From GCA-2746605 sp963704835 (GTDB lineage Bacteria > Bacteroidota > Ignavibacteria > Ignavibacteriales > Melioribacteraceae): 64,000 nucleotides of DNA. Both the position numbers and the translations under genes were made by a program. Numbering within the stretch: position 1 is the first letter of the stretch; each line of letters begins with the position of its first letter. Where the stretch lies: contig CAVPHW010000020.1 in NCBI GenBank assembly GCA_963704835.1, positions 1 to 64,000 on the forward strand. The letters run 5' to 3'. Below the pieces are notes generated by a model, which was not told where the DNA came from, searched no databases, and worked only from the letters and a program-made list of their open reading frames with translations. Shown piece after piece: positions 16,925 through 25,746 of the stretch.

Positions 16925-18796
16925 TTACTTTAACAAAATTGCTTTTTTAATTTCGGTAAACTTACCTGCATTAATTTTATAAAAGTAAATTCCACTTGGT
17001 AAGTTTGATGCATCCCATTCATATTCATAAGTTCCAGATTTCAAATAATTAGAAACTAATGTTGCAACTTCTTCCCCAATTGTGTTGAATATTTTTAATT
17101 CTGTATAAACATTTTGAGGAATAGCAAATTCAATTTTAGTACTTGGGTTGAATGGATTTGGGTAGTTTTGATTTAACTTATAATTACTTGGTAAACTTGT
17201 TTTTATCTTTTTTTCCTTAATCCCAGTTATTCTATCACCGCTTTGTGGTGTAATGGTTCCCTTTGCTGCAATATATTCAGACACAACTTTAAATTCGGTT
17301 AAATCTTCAAGTAGAACAATATCAGTAGGTTCTATACCTAAAAACAATTGCAAAAAACCAAGAACAAATTCGTTTGCCGTAATTGAATAAATCGCTGCTG
17401 GATCTATTGGGATGTCATTTACCGTTGTGAAAGTTAATCTTTGATAAGGCGGTTTAGAAATCTCAAATCCATAATCCATTCCAGATACCTGAATTAAAAA
17501 CTCATCATTTTTTTCAACACTTGCTAAACCAAATTCCAGGCCGGTAAGAATTTCTAATCCAGTCATCTTAAATGTAGCTAATCTATAACCAAGACCGTCA
17601 ACTAAATTAAATCCATAACCAATTGCTCTAAAAATATCAGCAGCAACTATTGGCCCAGCATAAATAGGTTGCGATGTCGATCCACCAGGTTCAATTGCAA
17701 TATCTGTTCCGGTTTTTGCTCTAAATGCATCTGTTACTAAATTCCCAATTGGAGTGTCTGAAAATCCAGTAGATGGATTAGCAACTTCATCAAAATCAAC
17801 TTCTGCATTTGCAATTTGTTGAGTGTAAAGCGGTCCATATGTATTTTCAATATCTGTTATTAAATTATCTACAATTGCTTTTACACTTGGTTCTTCAGGT
17901 ATAGGACTTTCAAGTGGTATTAACTCATAACTTAAAAATGAAATAACATTATTTACTACAGAAAGCTTTAATTTCCCAATATGAGAATAAAAAGCACTTG
18001 CTTGAACAATATAAGTTTCTTTATTGGTAGCACTTATAACTTTGTGTGGTTCTTCTAATTTGTAATGATCATGGGCTCCAATAATTACATCAATATTCGG
18101 AAGGTAGCTTGCTAAAGTCTTATCCAAATCAAAACCTAAGTGTGATAAGCAAATAATTACGTTACAACCTTTGGAAGAAAGAGAATCAATCATTTCATCT
18201 GCAATTTGAACAATGTTTGTATCAAAAACTACGGGTGAGGGGAATGAAAGAAAATTTGTTTCAGGTGTTGTAAGTCCAAAAATTCCGACTTTCAAATTTC
18301 CCATTTCTTTAATTATAAAAGGTTTCATATAACTTTGTAAAGTTTGCAATGTATCAGCAGGCACTAGACAATTTGCCGAGAGTATCGGGAAACCTTCTTC
18401 TGGAGTAAATGAATTTTGAAAAGCGGCCTCCAGAGTTGAAGGTTCTAAATCAAACTCATGATTGCCAAGATTAATAGCATCAAAACCAATGGCATTCATT
18501 ATTTGCAGTTCGGCTGCTCCAAAGAACACATTAAAAAATAGATCACCAATAAAAATATCCCCTGCATGAAGAGTAATTACATTTGGCTCAGTTAATTTGT
18601 TTAAACCAATAAGAGAAGCAGCTCTTGCAATGCCGCCTTTCGTCCCTTGGAGATTTTCACCTCTCGGACCAAGTGGAGCAAGGCAAGAATGAGTATCATT
18701 TACATGCAGAATGGTTAGAGTATCAGTTTGAGCAAAAAGGGTATTGTTACAAATCATCAGAATTAGAGCGATTAAAAAACTAGTTAAATTTTTCAT
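16925..18796 (-). CDS. Secreted 5'-nucleotidase / metallophosphatase with type IX sorting domain
   Basis: The 623-residue protein has a signal peptide (to about residue 22, ending NTLFAQ). Its calcineurin-like metallophosphatase domain has metal motifs LHVNDTHS, HAGDIFIGD, LGNHEFD, CLSHLG and IGAHDHY. A 5'-nucleotidase C-terminal domain follows (PIGNLVTDAFRAKTGTDIAIEPGG, about residues 350-490). The last 80 residues are a type IX secretion sorting domain with NYPNPFNPSTKIEFAIPQ and SGIYFYKINAGKF. Known members strip phosphate from extracellular nucleotides. Here the product is expected at the cell surface or in the medium, for phosphate and nucleoside scavenging. TACCTCCG precedes the ATG in reverse, a normal ribosome site. 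It is monocistronic, with a hairpin downstream. Confidence 0.95.
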   Translation of the reverse strand: MKNLTSFLIALILMICNNTLFAQTDTLTILHVNDTHSCLAPLGPRGENLQGTKGGIARAASLIGLNKLTEPNVITLHAGDIFIGDLFFNVFFGAAELQIMNAIGFDAINLGNHEFDLEPSTLEAAFQNSFTPEEGFPILSANCLVPADTLQTLQSYMKPFIIKEMGNLKVGIFGLTTPETNFLSFPSPVVFDTNIVQIADEMIDSLSSKGCNVIICLSHLGFDLDKTLASYLPNIDVIIGAHDHYKLEEPHKVISATNKETYIVQASAFYSHIGKLKLSVVNNVISFLSYELIPLESPIPEEPSVKAIVDNLITDIENTYGPLYTQQIANAEVDFDEVANPSTGFSDTPIGNLVTDAFRAKTGTDIAIEPGGSTSQPIYAGPIVAADIFRAIGYGFNLVDGLGYRLATFKMTGLEILTGLEFGLASVEKNDEFLIQVSGMDYGFEISKPPYQRLTFTTVNDIPIDPAAIYSITANEFVLGFLQLFLGIEPTDIVLLEDLTEFKVVSEYIAAKGTITPQSGDRITGIKEKKIKTSLPSNYKLNQNYPNPFNPSTKIEFAIPQNVYTELKIFNTIGEEVATLVSNYLKSGTYEYEWDASNLPSGIYFYKINAGKFTEIKKAILLK

Positions 18797-18986
18797 ATTA
18801 CCTCCGTTTTATGCAATTGTAACTTAGTCTAATAGGTAAATGAAATTGTCACAAACATGTCAAAAAAATGTAAAAGTTAACCCAATAAAATTGAAACTAT
18901 TAATGGGAGTTAACAATGTGAGATTATTAAGTGTTGTAAGTATGTTTGATATGAAAGTAGGAAGTTTTGGATTCTTTTTGTTTACA

Positions 18987-20066
18987 TCAGAAGATGTGAC
19001 CAAAATTAAAATAAATCCCGGTCAATTCTTTACTAAATCCAACATCAAACCGAACAATGAAGTTATCCATATAATATCTAAGTCCAACCACTGGATTGAT
19101 AATCCAGTCTGGAGTAGAATAACTATTTCCGATATCAACTCCAAGAATACCTCCAATTCTTTTCCAAATTGGGAAACGGATTTCTTCGTTTAATAAGACC
19201 ATTGAATTTGAAAGATAGCGACTTTGAGGCAGACCTCGTGCGGAATTATTTCCACCCAATGCCAACATATTTTGGTAATCGTCATTTCCTCCAACTTGTA
19301 AACTTAATCGAGTTGCGGAAATAATTTCACAATAAATAATATGTGTATAAACTTGCAAAGTGAAACCTAGATTAAGAAAATTATTATCACTAGGGCTAGT
19401 CGCCAATGAGTAGTCAGTATTAATTCTAGCAAGAATTCCTTTGCGTGGATTTATGAAATTTTCTCTTGTATCTATTCTAAAATTAAATAGTAGAGAAAAA
19501 TATTCTACTTTTGAAGGCTTAACGAATTTTAAAGTTCCATCTTCCTCAAAACCATAACAACTTATACTTCTATAACTAATTCCAACTTCTGTTATAAAAT
19601 CTGTTGTAAATGCCTTGCTAATTATTGCTTTAACTTCAATTGGTTCTCTAATGTATTCCTCACTATTTTTTAGCTCAATTATATTTCCTAATTCATCGAA
19701 ACGAAAAGAATAATCATCAATTTGTCTGTAATATTTGAAATTTATATACTTATCGTAATCAACTAACAAATCAAACGCAAAATCATATTTTGTCCCTTGT
19801 CTTCTCATAATATCGGGCGATGAATAAATTAACTGATACCAGCGTTCTCCCTTGGTGCTGTTATAAATAGTTACATCAAAACTTCCATTCTTATTTAAAA
19901 AATTATAGAAAAAACCTTTTACTCCATAGCCAAAGCCAACATCAGTATCATAATTTACAATTGGAAAAACTTCCCACTCATTTAAATTATTTGAAGAATC
20001 TATTTGTGCAAAGAATTCAATAAATAGAATGAGTAAGGAAAGAATTATTTTATTAATACTTTTCAT
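18987..20066 (-). CDS. Omp85/BamA-type surface antigen barrel protein
   Basis: The 359-residue protein has a signal peptide (IILSLLILFIEFFAQ) and then a region of alternating hydrophobic and aromatic strands. The bacterial surface-antigen (Omp85) signatures sit near the C-terminus: ARGLPQSRYLSNSMVLLNEEIRFPIW and the last strand FDVGFSKELTGIYFNFGHIF ending in Phe. No POTRA domains are present, as in the short single-barrel branch. It should form an outer-membrane barrel. Its start overlaps the preceding lipoprotein by 14 bases, so it is the last gene of the minus-strand envelope operon. Confidence 0.85.
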   Translation of the reverse strand: MKSINKIILSLLILFIEFFAQIDSSNNLNEWEVFPIVNYDTDVGFGYGVKGFFYNFLNKNGSFDVTIYNSTKGERWYQLIYSSPDIMRRQGTKYDFAFDLLVDYDKYINFKYYRQIDDYSFRFDELGNIIELKNSEEYIREPIEVKAIISKAFTTDFITEVGISYRSISCYGFEEDGTLKFVKPSKVEYFSLLFNFRIDTRENFINPRKGILARINTDYSLATSPSDNNFLNLGFTLQVYTHIIYCEIISATRLSLQVGGNDDYQNMLALGGNNSARGLPQSRYLSNSMVLLNEEIRFPIWKRIGGILGVDIGNSYSTPDWIINPVVGLRYYMDNFIVRFDVGFSKELTGIYFNFGHIF

Positions 20067-20658
20067 TTTTTAAGTTTATCCTAAAATCCTTCAATTCGGT
20101 TTGCCCAATTTTTGATAATAATTTATTTATCTCATCCTCAGTTAATTTGGCGGGATACCTTGAAAATATTTTAAGCGAATCTAAGTCAGAATTTGACATT
20201 GAATTATTCCATTCGGGAGTTTTTTCATCAGAAGAACTTAACAAAATTGCAGTTAATGCTACTGGAATGCCAAGTATTACTGGTATTTCAGGAATAAATT
20301 CTTCTGAATATACTGATGCAGCAATTGTTAACAAGGCAACAGGTATTGCCTGAAAAAGTAGAACTGATGTAACCCAATCACTACTTACAAGTCCCTTTAT
20401 TTCAATTGATTTGATTTTACCATATGATATGCTATAGAGAATTGGCTCAGTTAATTTTTGAGAGTAAATTTTTCTTATCGGACTAAATATCAAAGATGAA
20501 TCAGCGAAAGATATAATTTCACATTCCAACTTTGTTTTATTCATAAATTCAATTGTCGCATTATTACCTGAAATTGATACTGAGTATTCTAGAGTTCCAC
20601 AGGCATTTAACAAAAAGATAATTATTACTGAGACATTTACTAATACTAACTTTATCAT
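20053..20658 (-). CDS. Lipoprotein with C-terminal membrane helices, unknown
   Basis: The 201 residues begin with a lipoprotein signal (VSVIIIFLLNACGT). A short beta-rich part follows (YSVSISGNNATIEFMNKTKLECEII... YGKIKSIEIKG), then two hydrophobic stretches (VTSVLLFQAIPVALLTIAASVY and IPVILGIPVALTAILLSS) and a charged tail. The early strands resemble the 'translate a setting into a membrane response' regions seen in the two neighbouring lipoproteins, but I do not assign a family. It overlaps both neighbours by a few bases (4 with the upstream gene, 14 with the downstream barrel). Confidence 0.8.
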   Translation of the reverse strand: MIKLVLVNVSVIIIFLLNACGTLEYSVSISGNNATIEFMNKTKLECEIISFADSSLIFSPIRKIYSQKLTEPILYSISYGKIKSIEIKGLVSSDWVTSVLLFQAIPVALLTIAASVYSEEFIPEIPVILGIPVALTAILLSSSDEKTPEWNNSMSNSDLDSLKIFSRYPAKLTEDEINKLLSKIGQTELKDFRINLKNEKY

Positions 20659-22229
20659 TTTGCCTCCTTCAATATTATTCTACTATTAAAAAATTCATTC
20701 TCTAGAAGGGAGCTGTTTTCTAACCAACTATCAGCAAGGTAGGAAAGTGTACCTTTTATATCATAAAGATCGAATGTGTATGAGTCGGGTTTATTTTTAA
20801 TCCATTCACCTCTTACCCATTCGTTATAATATCCTTTTGATTTTATTAGTACAGTTTGTTCACAATCATTTCTATTGGGAATGTAATACTGAAAACTATA
20901 GCTATCACCGGGATAGGTTCTAAGATAATTATCGTCATCATTTTTAATAAACTCAAATGGTTCATTATCTAACTTATTTTCAGAGTTTGTAATTAATACG
21001 GGAGGGATTATGTTGGTAATTATTTCGTTAGTATTTGTGTAAGTTGTGTCAAAAGCAATGTAATCTATCATAAAATTATCGGGAATAAATTCCAACCTAA
21101 TTAAATAATCGTTTGAATTAGTAATTGGAAGTTCAACTGCATTATATTTCCAATTTAACGGTCCGGCATCTTTAAGTAGTCCAACAGCATTCCAACTTCC
21201 ATCAGTAAAAGTTTTGATTTTTATTCCAGAAAATGCCTCATATACTAATTTAAATTGAGAAGCATAAGTTGGGTCATTATTCATTCTATCAGTCCATTCT
21301 AATCCGTCTACACCTTGTGATCCAACAACAACGTCATAAAGCAAGGTAGTGCTAAGAAGAGTATTCCTGTATTTTACGAGCATTTTCGTAGCTTTGGGAG
21401 GTGCAGGGATTTCTATATAATCAAATGTAGGACCTTTTTTTAATTCAGAAATTTTTTCAACACCACTTCTATAGTATTGATTATCATCTTTTGAGACTAA
21501 TTTTGATATTTCGGTTTTATCTTTGGAAATTGCATTAGTTGGCAAAATAAAATTTGAAAAAAGTGTAAGGTTATTCTCAATGGTTAGTAATAGTTTCGTT
21601 CCAATTGGGTGGTCTGCAACCAGCAAATCTAATTTATTGATATAATGAGTCTCCAAAGCTTCGTTCGTTATATTTAATTTTAAAGTATCATTGATGATTT
21701 TTTGTTTTAATAAATCTAGGTCGTTGTTTTCAAGCTGTCTCGAAATACATTCTGAAAAAAGTTCAACTTCCAAATTGTAATTCTGTCCATCAAAAGTGTA
21801 AATTGTTGGGCAAGAACCGAAACAGCACTTTGGACAAGCCAGGCAATAAAGACCCAAAAAAGTAAGCGGAGGAGCAGTTAACCCGTATAGGAATGACCCA
21901 AAATATCTACTTCCGCTTGTAGTTTCTTCATAAGTAATCATAGCCGTTATACTATCAATTGGAACTTCTACATTTTTTCTAATTTGATTGGCTGAAGCAA
22001 AGTTATTCACTATTCCATTTCCCCAAATAAGGTTATCATTTATTTCAAAACCATTTGGGAAAAGTAAAATTGTATTATGTGTTGTGAATAGTTTGGCTTG
22101 CGTTTTTACATACTTACCATAATTTAGGGTGTCTAAATCGACCTTAGTAGCTTTGTAAGTTGGGAAGCAGCTGTAAAAAATAATTGAAGCAACTAAAGTT
22201 ATTATTGAAGTAAATATTATCTTTTTCAT
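20655..22229 (-). CDS. Large lipoprotein, paralogue of the next upstream gene
   Basis: The 524-residue protein has a lipobox (IIFYSC) and a Cys-rich patch CLACPKCCFGSCPTIYTF. The key shared block is SCPTIYTFDGQNYNLEVELF followed by LKLNITNEALETHYINKLDLL. Its neighbour has SCPYIYSWNGNNYYLEGEAF and LKLRLSNERPETHFFNNIQF in the same order. Further shared positions are IRLEFIPDNFMIDYIAFD / VRLRLRCMTDLWKIDAISFD and a late YNEW / YEWI segment. The two are tandem duplicates of a family whose function I do not know. An extracytoplasmic location is likely. The gene overlaps the next lipoprotein by 4 bases. Confidence 0.85.
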   Translation of the reverse strand: MKKIIFTSIITLVASIIFYSCFPTYKATKVDLDTLNYGKYVKTQAKLFTTHNTILLFPNGFEINDNLIWGNGIVNNFASANQIRKNVEVPIDSITAMITYEETTSGSRYFGSFLYGLTAPPLTFLGLYCLACPKCCFGSCPTIYTFDGQNYNLEVELFSECISRQLENNDLDLLKQKIINDTLKLNITNEALETHYINKLDLLVADHPIGTKLLLTIENNLTLFSNFILPTNAISKDKTEISKLVSKDDNQYYRSGVEKISELKKGPTFDYIEIPAPPKATKMLVKYRNTLLSTTLLYDVVVGSQGVDGLEWTDRMNNDPTYASQFKLVYEAFSGIKIKTFTDGSWNAVGLLKDAGPLNWKYNAVELPITNSNDYLIRLEFIPDNFMIDYIAFDTTYTNTNEIITNIIPPVLITNSENKLDNEPFEFIKNDDDNYLRTYPGDSYSFQYYIPNRNDCEQTVLIKSKGYYNEWVRGEWIKNKPDSYTFDLYDIKGTLSYLADSWLENSSLLENEFFNSRIILKEAK

Positions 22230-22277
22230 TTGTCGCCCTTTTATATCATTTCCTAATATTGATCATATCTATTTGAA

Positions 22278-23834
22278 TTACATCTTTGATAATTCATATT
22301 TATATCTCATTTCTCTCCACTCATTGTAAATGACAGGTAAAAATGAATCAATATTTTTTAACGCTTCTTTTAAGAGAGAGATTTTAGGTGTATTAATATT
22401 TAAATTTTTAAAACTATGCGATGGATAATTATTATTATCAATTATCCATTCATATAAATATCCGCCAACAGTTACTGCGTATGAAACGTTTTTCCCAGGT
22501 TCTATTTTAATGTCTTCAAATTCTAATAAAATTGATTGACCAGGTAGAAGTTTTATATATTCATCATCTTTATCAAGTAAGGAATTGATATTATCTTCAT
22601 CGTTTATTTTATAATAAGTAAGTTTAGGCTGGTGTGTAGTAAAATATTTTCTTGGTGTGTCATCAAAACTTATTGCATCAATCTTCCATAGATCAGTCAT
22701 ACATCGTAACCTTAACCGCACACTATTATTTGTGGTAAATAAAGGCAATCTTATAAGTTTCTGAAAGTTCACGTGGTTTGCTTCTGGATTTATACAGCCA
22801 ACATATTTCCAAGTCTTGCCATCCCAAATATCAAATTTAAGGGCACTCTTAAATAATGTTTTTTCCAATGTGCTGATCAGTTCTTGATCTGTCTCGCAAG
22901 CTTTTGTGAAATTAACAAATTCATCACCCAGAATATTTTGAAGGTAGCTGAAAACAATGTTTGAAATTTCTGTATTTATTGCTGAAACTACTAAGGAAAG
23001 TGAATCAATCTGTTTAACATCTTTGAGCTCAATTATTATTTGGTCTTCAAAACAATAATTTGGTGAAGCTGAGGATAAATCAGATATCCAATAATCGTTA
23101 TCATTTTCTGCAAGTTTGTTTGTAATGTCATTATTATTAAAGTCAATCGCTCTGAAATTATTCTTGTGCTCACTTACGATGCAAATTGAATTATTGTTAT
23201 CAGCATAAGCAGTTTCATTCTTTTTAGTCTCAATTGCGTAAAATTGAATGTTATTAAAGAAATGGGTTTCTGGGCGTTCATTAGATAACCTTAATTTCAG
23301 CTTATTATTTTCCGACTTTAGATTATTAAGAATAATACAAGTTTCGGTTTCCATGGCTTTCCCAAGTGATGTACCAAAAGCTTCCCCTTCCAAATAATAA
23401 TTATTTCCATTCCAAGAATAAATATAAGGGCAAGATCCTCCAGATTCGCTCATCTCAACAATTAGTTCTATTCCACTTTTTCCCATTAATATGGTCATCC
23501 CATTCCCAAGCAAAAAAAGATTTAACCCAATATAAGCTGCGCTTGGAAAAAAGTACCATTGTTTTGTTTGAATATATATTATATCCTTGAATTTAAGTTC
23601 TTCACCTGATTTAGACTCAACACCGAATTTTGTTTTTGTTCCACTCACAATGATTGAAGTATCTGAATAAGTGAATCTATCAGCATAATATACTGTAGTG
23701 TCTTTTGTGACAACTTGAATTCTATTATCCAGGTTTTCTTCCAGCCCTTTAAATGTTGATATTTCTTCTACAAAGGAGCAACTGTTGATAATAAAAAATA
23801 TACTTACAAGTTTAAAAATTTTAATAGTTTTCAT
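22278..23834 (-). CDS. Large lipoprotein, paralogue of the next downstream gene
   Basis: The 518 residues start with a lipoprotein signal (FKLVSIFFIINSCSF). A beta-rich N-terminal part (DTTVYYADRFTYSDTSIIVSG) and a hydrophobic stretch near residues 95-115 (FFPSAAYIGLNLFLLGNG) come before the shared block GGSCPYIYSWNGNNYYLEGE. The C-terminal half has KYVGCINPEANHVNFQKLIRLPL and LRLRCMTDLWKIDAISFDD. Family function is unknown. It is 48 bases before its paralogue and 9 bases after the barrel-like gene, in one probable operon. Confidence 0.85.
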   Translation of the reverse strand: MKTIKIFKLVSIFFIINSCSFVEEISTFKGLEENLDNRIQVVTKDTTVYYADRFTYSDTSIIVSGTKTKFGVESKSGEELKFKDIIYIQTKQWYFFPSAAYIGLNLFLLGNGMTILMGKSGIELIVEMSESGGSCPYIYSWNGNNYYLEGEAFGTSLGKAMETETCIILNNLKSENNKLKLRLSNERPETHFFNNIQFYAIETKKNETAYADNNNSICIVSEHKNNFRAIDFNNNDITNKLAENDNDYWISDLSSASPNYCFEDQIIIELKDVKQIDSLSLVVSAINTEISNIVFSYLQNILGDEFVNFTKACETDQELISTLEKTLFKSALKFDIWDGKTWKYVGCINPEANHVNFQKLIRLPLFTTNNSVRLRLRCMTDLWKIDAISFDDTPRKYFTTHQPKLTYYKINDEDNINSLLDKDDEYIKLLPGQSILLEFEDIKIEPGKNVSYAVTVGGYLYEWIIDNNNYPSHSFKNLNINTPKISLLKEALKNIDSFLPVIYNEWREMRYKYELSKM

Positions 23835-23843
23835 GGTTAATTC

Positions 23844-24959
23844 TCAATTTATTACAACATAAATACTTAGTCCAATACCAAACTCATTAAAATCAACTTC
23901 GGGAACATTATTAGGTAATTCATAAGTTTGGGGAATAACTTTTGCTTTAGGATGAAAATTGTAACTTCCTTTAATATCTATAAATAAATTACTTGATAAA
24001 TTGTAAATGATTCCAAATCCAGAATGAAAACCTTTGGTGATACCAATTAGGGAAATCGATTTTAATTCCCTATTAAAGTCGTCTATAATGGTATTATAAT
24101 GCTTTATTACTGTAATTTTTGTTGCTGAGTAACCAATACTTGGATATACAGTGACTTTATGTCCCATGGGGAATAAATAACTTAATGAAATAGAAAAGTT
24201 TTCAAAGTTTGATATATTATACTTATTGTAAATATTGAATGAGTATTCTACTTCGGTCATCATACTTTTGCGCAGAATTATATAGCTTGAAAACCTTAAA
24301 AGTTGGGAACTTTTAATTTTCAATTTTGATTTTGGAATTTCATATGGAAAGGTGGGAATACTTTCTTCTAAAAGATTAAATATTTTATTTAAACCTTTAA
24401 ACTCTTTACTATGGTAAATTATTCCAAATGAAAAACCAATAGTGGATTTTCTTTCAATTATTTTAGAATAATCAAGTTCTTTTCTAAAGATTGGTAAATT
24501 ATCTGACTTAAAAGAAATTTCTTGAGAATTTAATAGACTGTCTTTCTGGAGTAAATTAATTGATTTAATAATTTTCTTTTTAGGATATAAATCACCAAAA
24601 GTACTAATCTCAATTTGTGGTAAATCTTTTTTCATGTTTTCTAAGTTTTGTATTCTAAAAGCAGTATTGTGGATAGAACTGGAATTAAGTAAGAATGTGG
24701 AGTCTTTGAAAGAATCACCTTCTTTTAATTTTACAATGCAGAAGTATTGAGTATCCGGGCTGACATAAAAAATCGCACTAATAAAATTCTCTCTAAAATT
24801 TGGAAAAATATTATATTCATTTCTTTCATTCTTATCAACAGTTGGACCAATTTCATCACTTAAAATGATTATTTTTAAACTGTCTTGAGCAATAATAAAT
24901 GATTTGAAGATTATGCTCAATAGTATTACCAAATTCAGCAGGAAAGATTTGCATTTCAT
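23844..24959 (-). CDS. Outer-membrane beta-barrel-like protein, unknown
   Basis: I place the start at the ATG at 24959 rather than the TTG at 24971 because GGTGG lies just before it. The product of about 371 residues has a signal peptide (FLLNLVILLSIIFKSFIIAQ) and then a non-barrel region of about 150 residues. A C-terminal half of alternating strands follows (TIGFSFGIIYHSK, LLRFSSYIILRKSMMTEVEYSF, FSISLSYLFPMGHKVTVYPSIGYS, FGIGLSIYVVIN). This suggests an 8-12-strand outer-membrane barrel with an N-terminal periplasmic domain. It is the first gene of the envelope operon and starts about 100 bases after the two-component genes. Confidence 0.75.
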   Translation of the reverse strand: MKCKSFLLNLVILLSIIFKSFIIAQDSLKIIILSDEIGPTVDKNERNEYNIFPNFRENFISAIFYVSPDTQYFCIVKLKEGDSFKDSTFLLNSSSIHNTAFRIQNLENMKKDLPQIEISTFGDLYPKKKIIKSINLLQKDSLLNSQEISFKSDNLPIFRKELDYSKIIERKSTIGFSFGIIYHSKEFKGLNKIFNLLEESIPTFPYEIPKSKLKIKSSQLLRFSSYIILRKSMMTEVEYSFNIYNKYNISNFENFSISLSYLFPMGHKVTVYPSIGYSATKITVIKHYNTIIDDFNRELKSISLIGITKGFHSGFGIIYNLSSNLFIDIKGSYNFHPKAKVIPQTYELPNNVPEVDFNEFGIGLSIYVVIN

Positions 24960-25065
24960 TTTTACCACCAACTAATTATTGGTCAAAATCTATATGGAAA
25001 ATAGAATAGAGGATTTTAGGAGTTGTCACAATTATGTCAAAAGATTATCAGTTTTTTGTAAAAAT

Positions 25066-25746
25066 CTATTTCAAAAACTTATAGCCAACTTTATGAATGG
25101 TAATTAAATGAACAGGATTTGAGGGATTATTTTCGATTTTTTTTCTTAAGGAAAGAATATAGTTATCAACTGTGCGGGTTGTTGGGAAATTTTCATATCC
25201 CCAAACATCATCAAGTAATTGATCTCTTGAAATTACTTCACCCTCTCTTTCAGAGAAATATTTTAATATTTTATATTCAGTTGATGACATTTCGATTTTC
25301 TTGTTATTATTTGTCGCAACCAGTTTTTTAAAATCAATAAAAATATTTTCAAATGAAATTTCATCAATCTCTTTAATATTAACAGCTTTTCTTCTTAGAT
25401 TAACCTTAATTCTAGCTATAAGTTCTCTTAAACTAAATGGCTTGGTTACATAATCATCGGCACCTATCTCCAGTCCAATAACTTTATCAGCTTCTTCTTT
25501 TTTACTTGTGAGCATGATTATTGGAGTAGCAATATTGTATTTTCTCAAATCTTTACAAATATCAATCCCATTTTTTGAAGGAAGTATAAGATCTAGCAAT
25601 ATAATATCAACTTTTTCGTTCAGTGCTTTTTGAAAACCGATTTCACCATCATTTGCAGTTATAACCTCAAAATGTTCTTCTAGCAATGAATCCTCTAATC
25701 CTAAAACTATTGCAGGATCGTCTTCAATTATTAATATTCGTTTCAT
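25066..25746 (-). CDS. OmpR/PhoB-type response regulator
   Basis: I choose the ATG at 25746 (MKRILIIEDDPAIVLGLEDS) over the upstream in-frame start. The receiver domain has the acidic pair EDD, the phospho-accepting Asp in IILLDLILP, the switch Thr in IIMLTSKK and the conserved Lys in YVTKPF. The C-terminal winged helix reads LSSTEYKILKYFSEREGEVISRDQLLDDVWGYE and RTVDNYILSLRKKIE, ending in HKVGYKFLK. It overlaps the histidine kinase end by 23 bases. The minus-strand envelope operon next door is a plausible target. Confidence 0.95.
   Translation of the reverse strand: MKRILIIEDDPAIVLGLEDSLLEEHFEVITANDGEIGFQKALNEKVDIILLDLILPSKNGIDICKDLRKYNIATPIIMLTSKKEEADKVIGLEIGADDYVTKPFSLRELIARIKVNLRRKAVNIKEIDEISFENIFIDFKKLVATNNNKKIEMSSTEYKILKYFSEREGEVISRDQLLDDVWGYENFPTTRTVDNYILSLRKKIENNPSNPVHLITIHKVGYKFLK

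Noticed and set aside
18840..19193. Plus-strand 117-residue frame
   Set aside because: It overlaps the end of the Omp85-type barrel gene on the other strand and has no domain or clear ribosome site.
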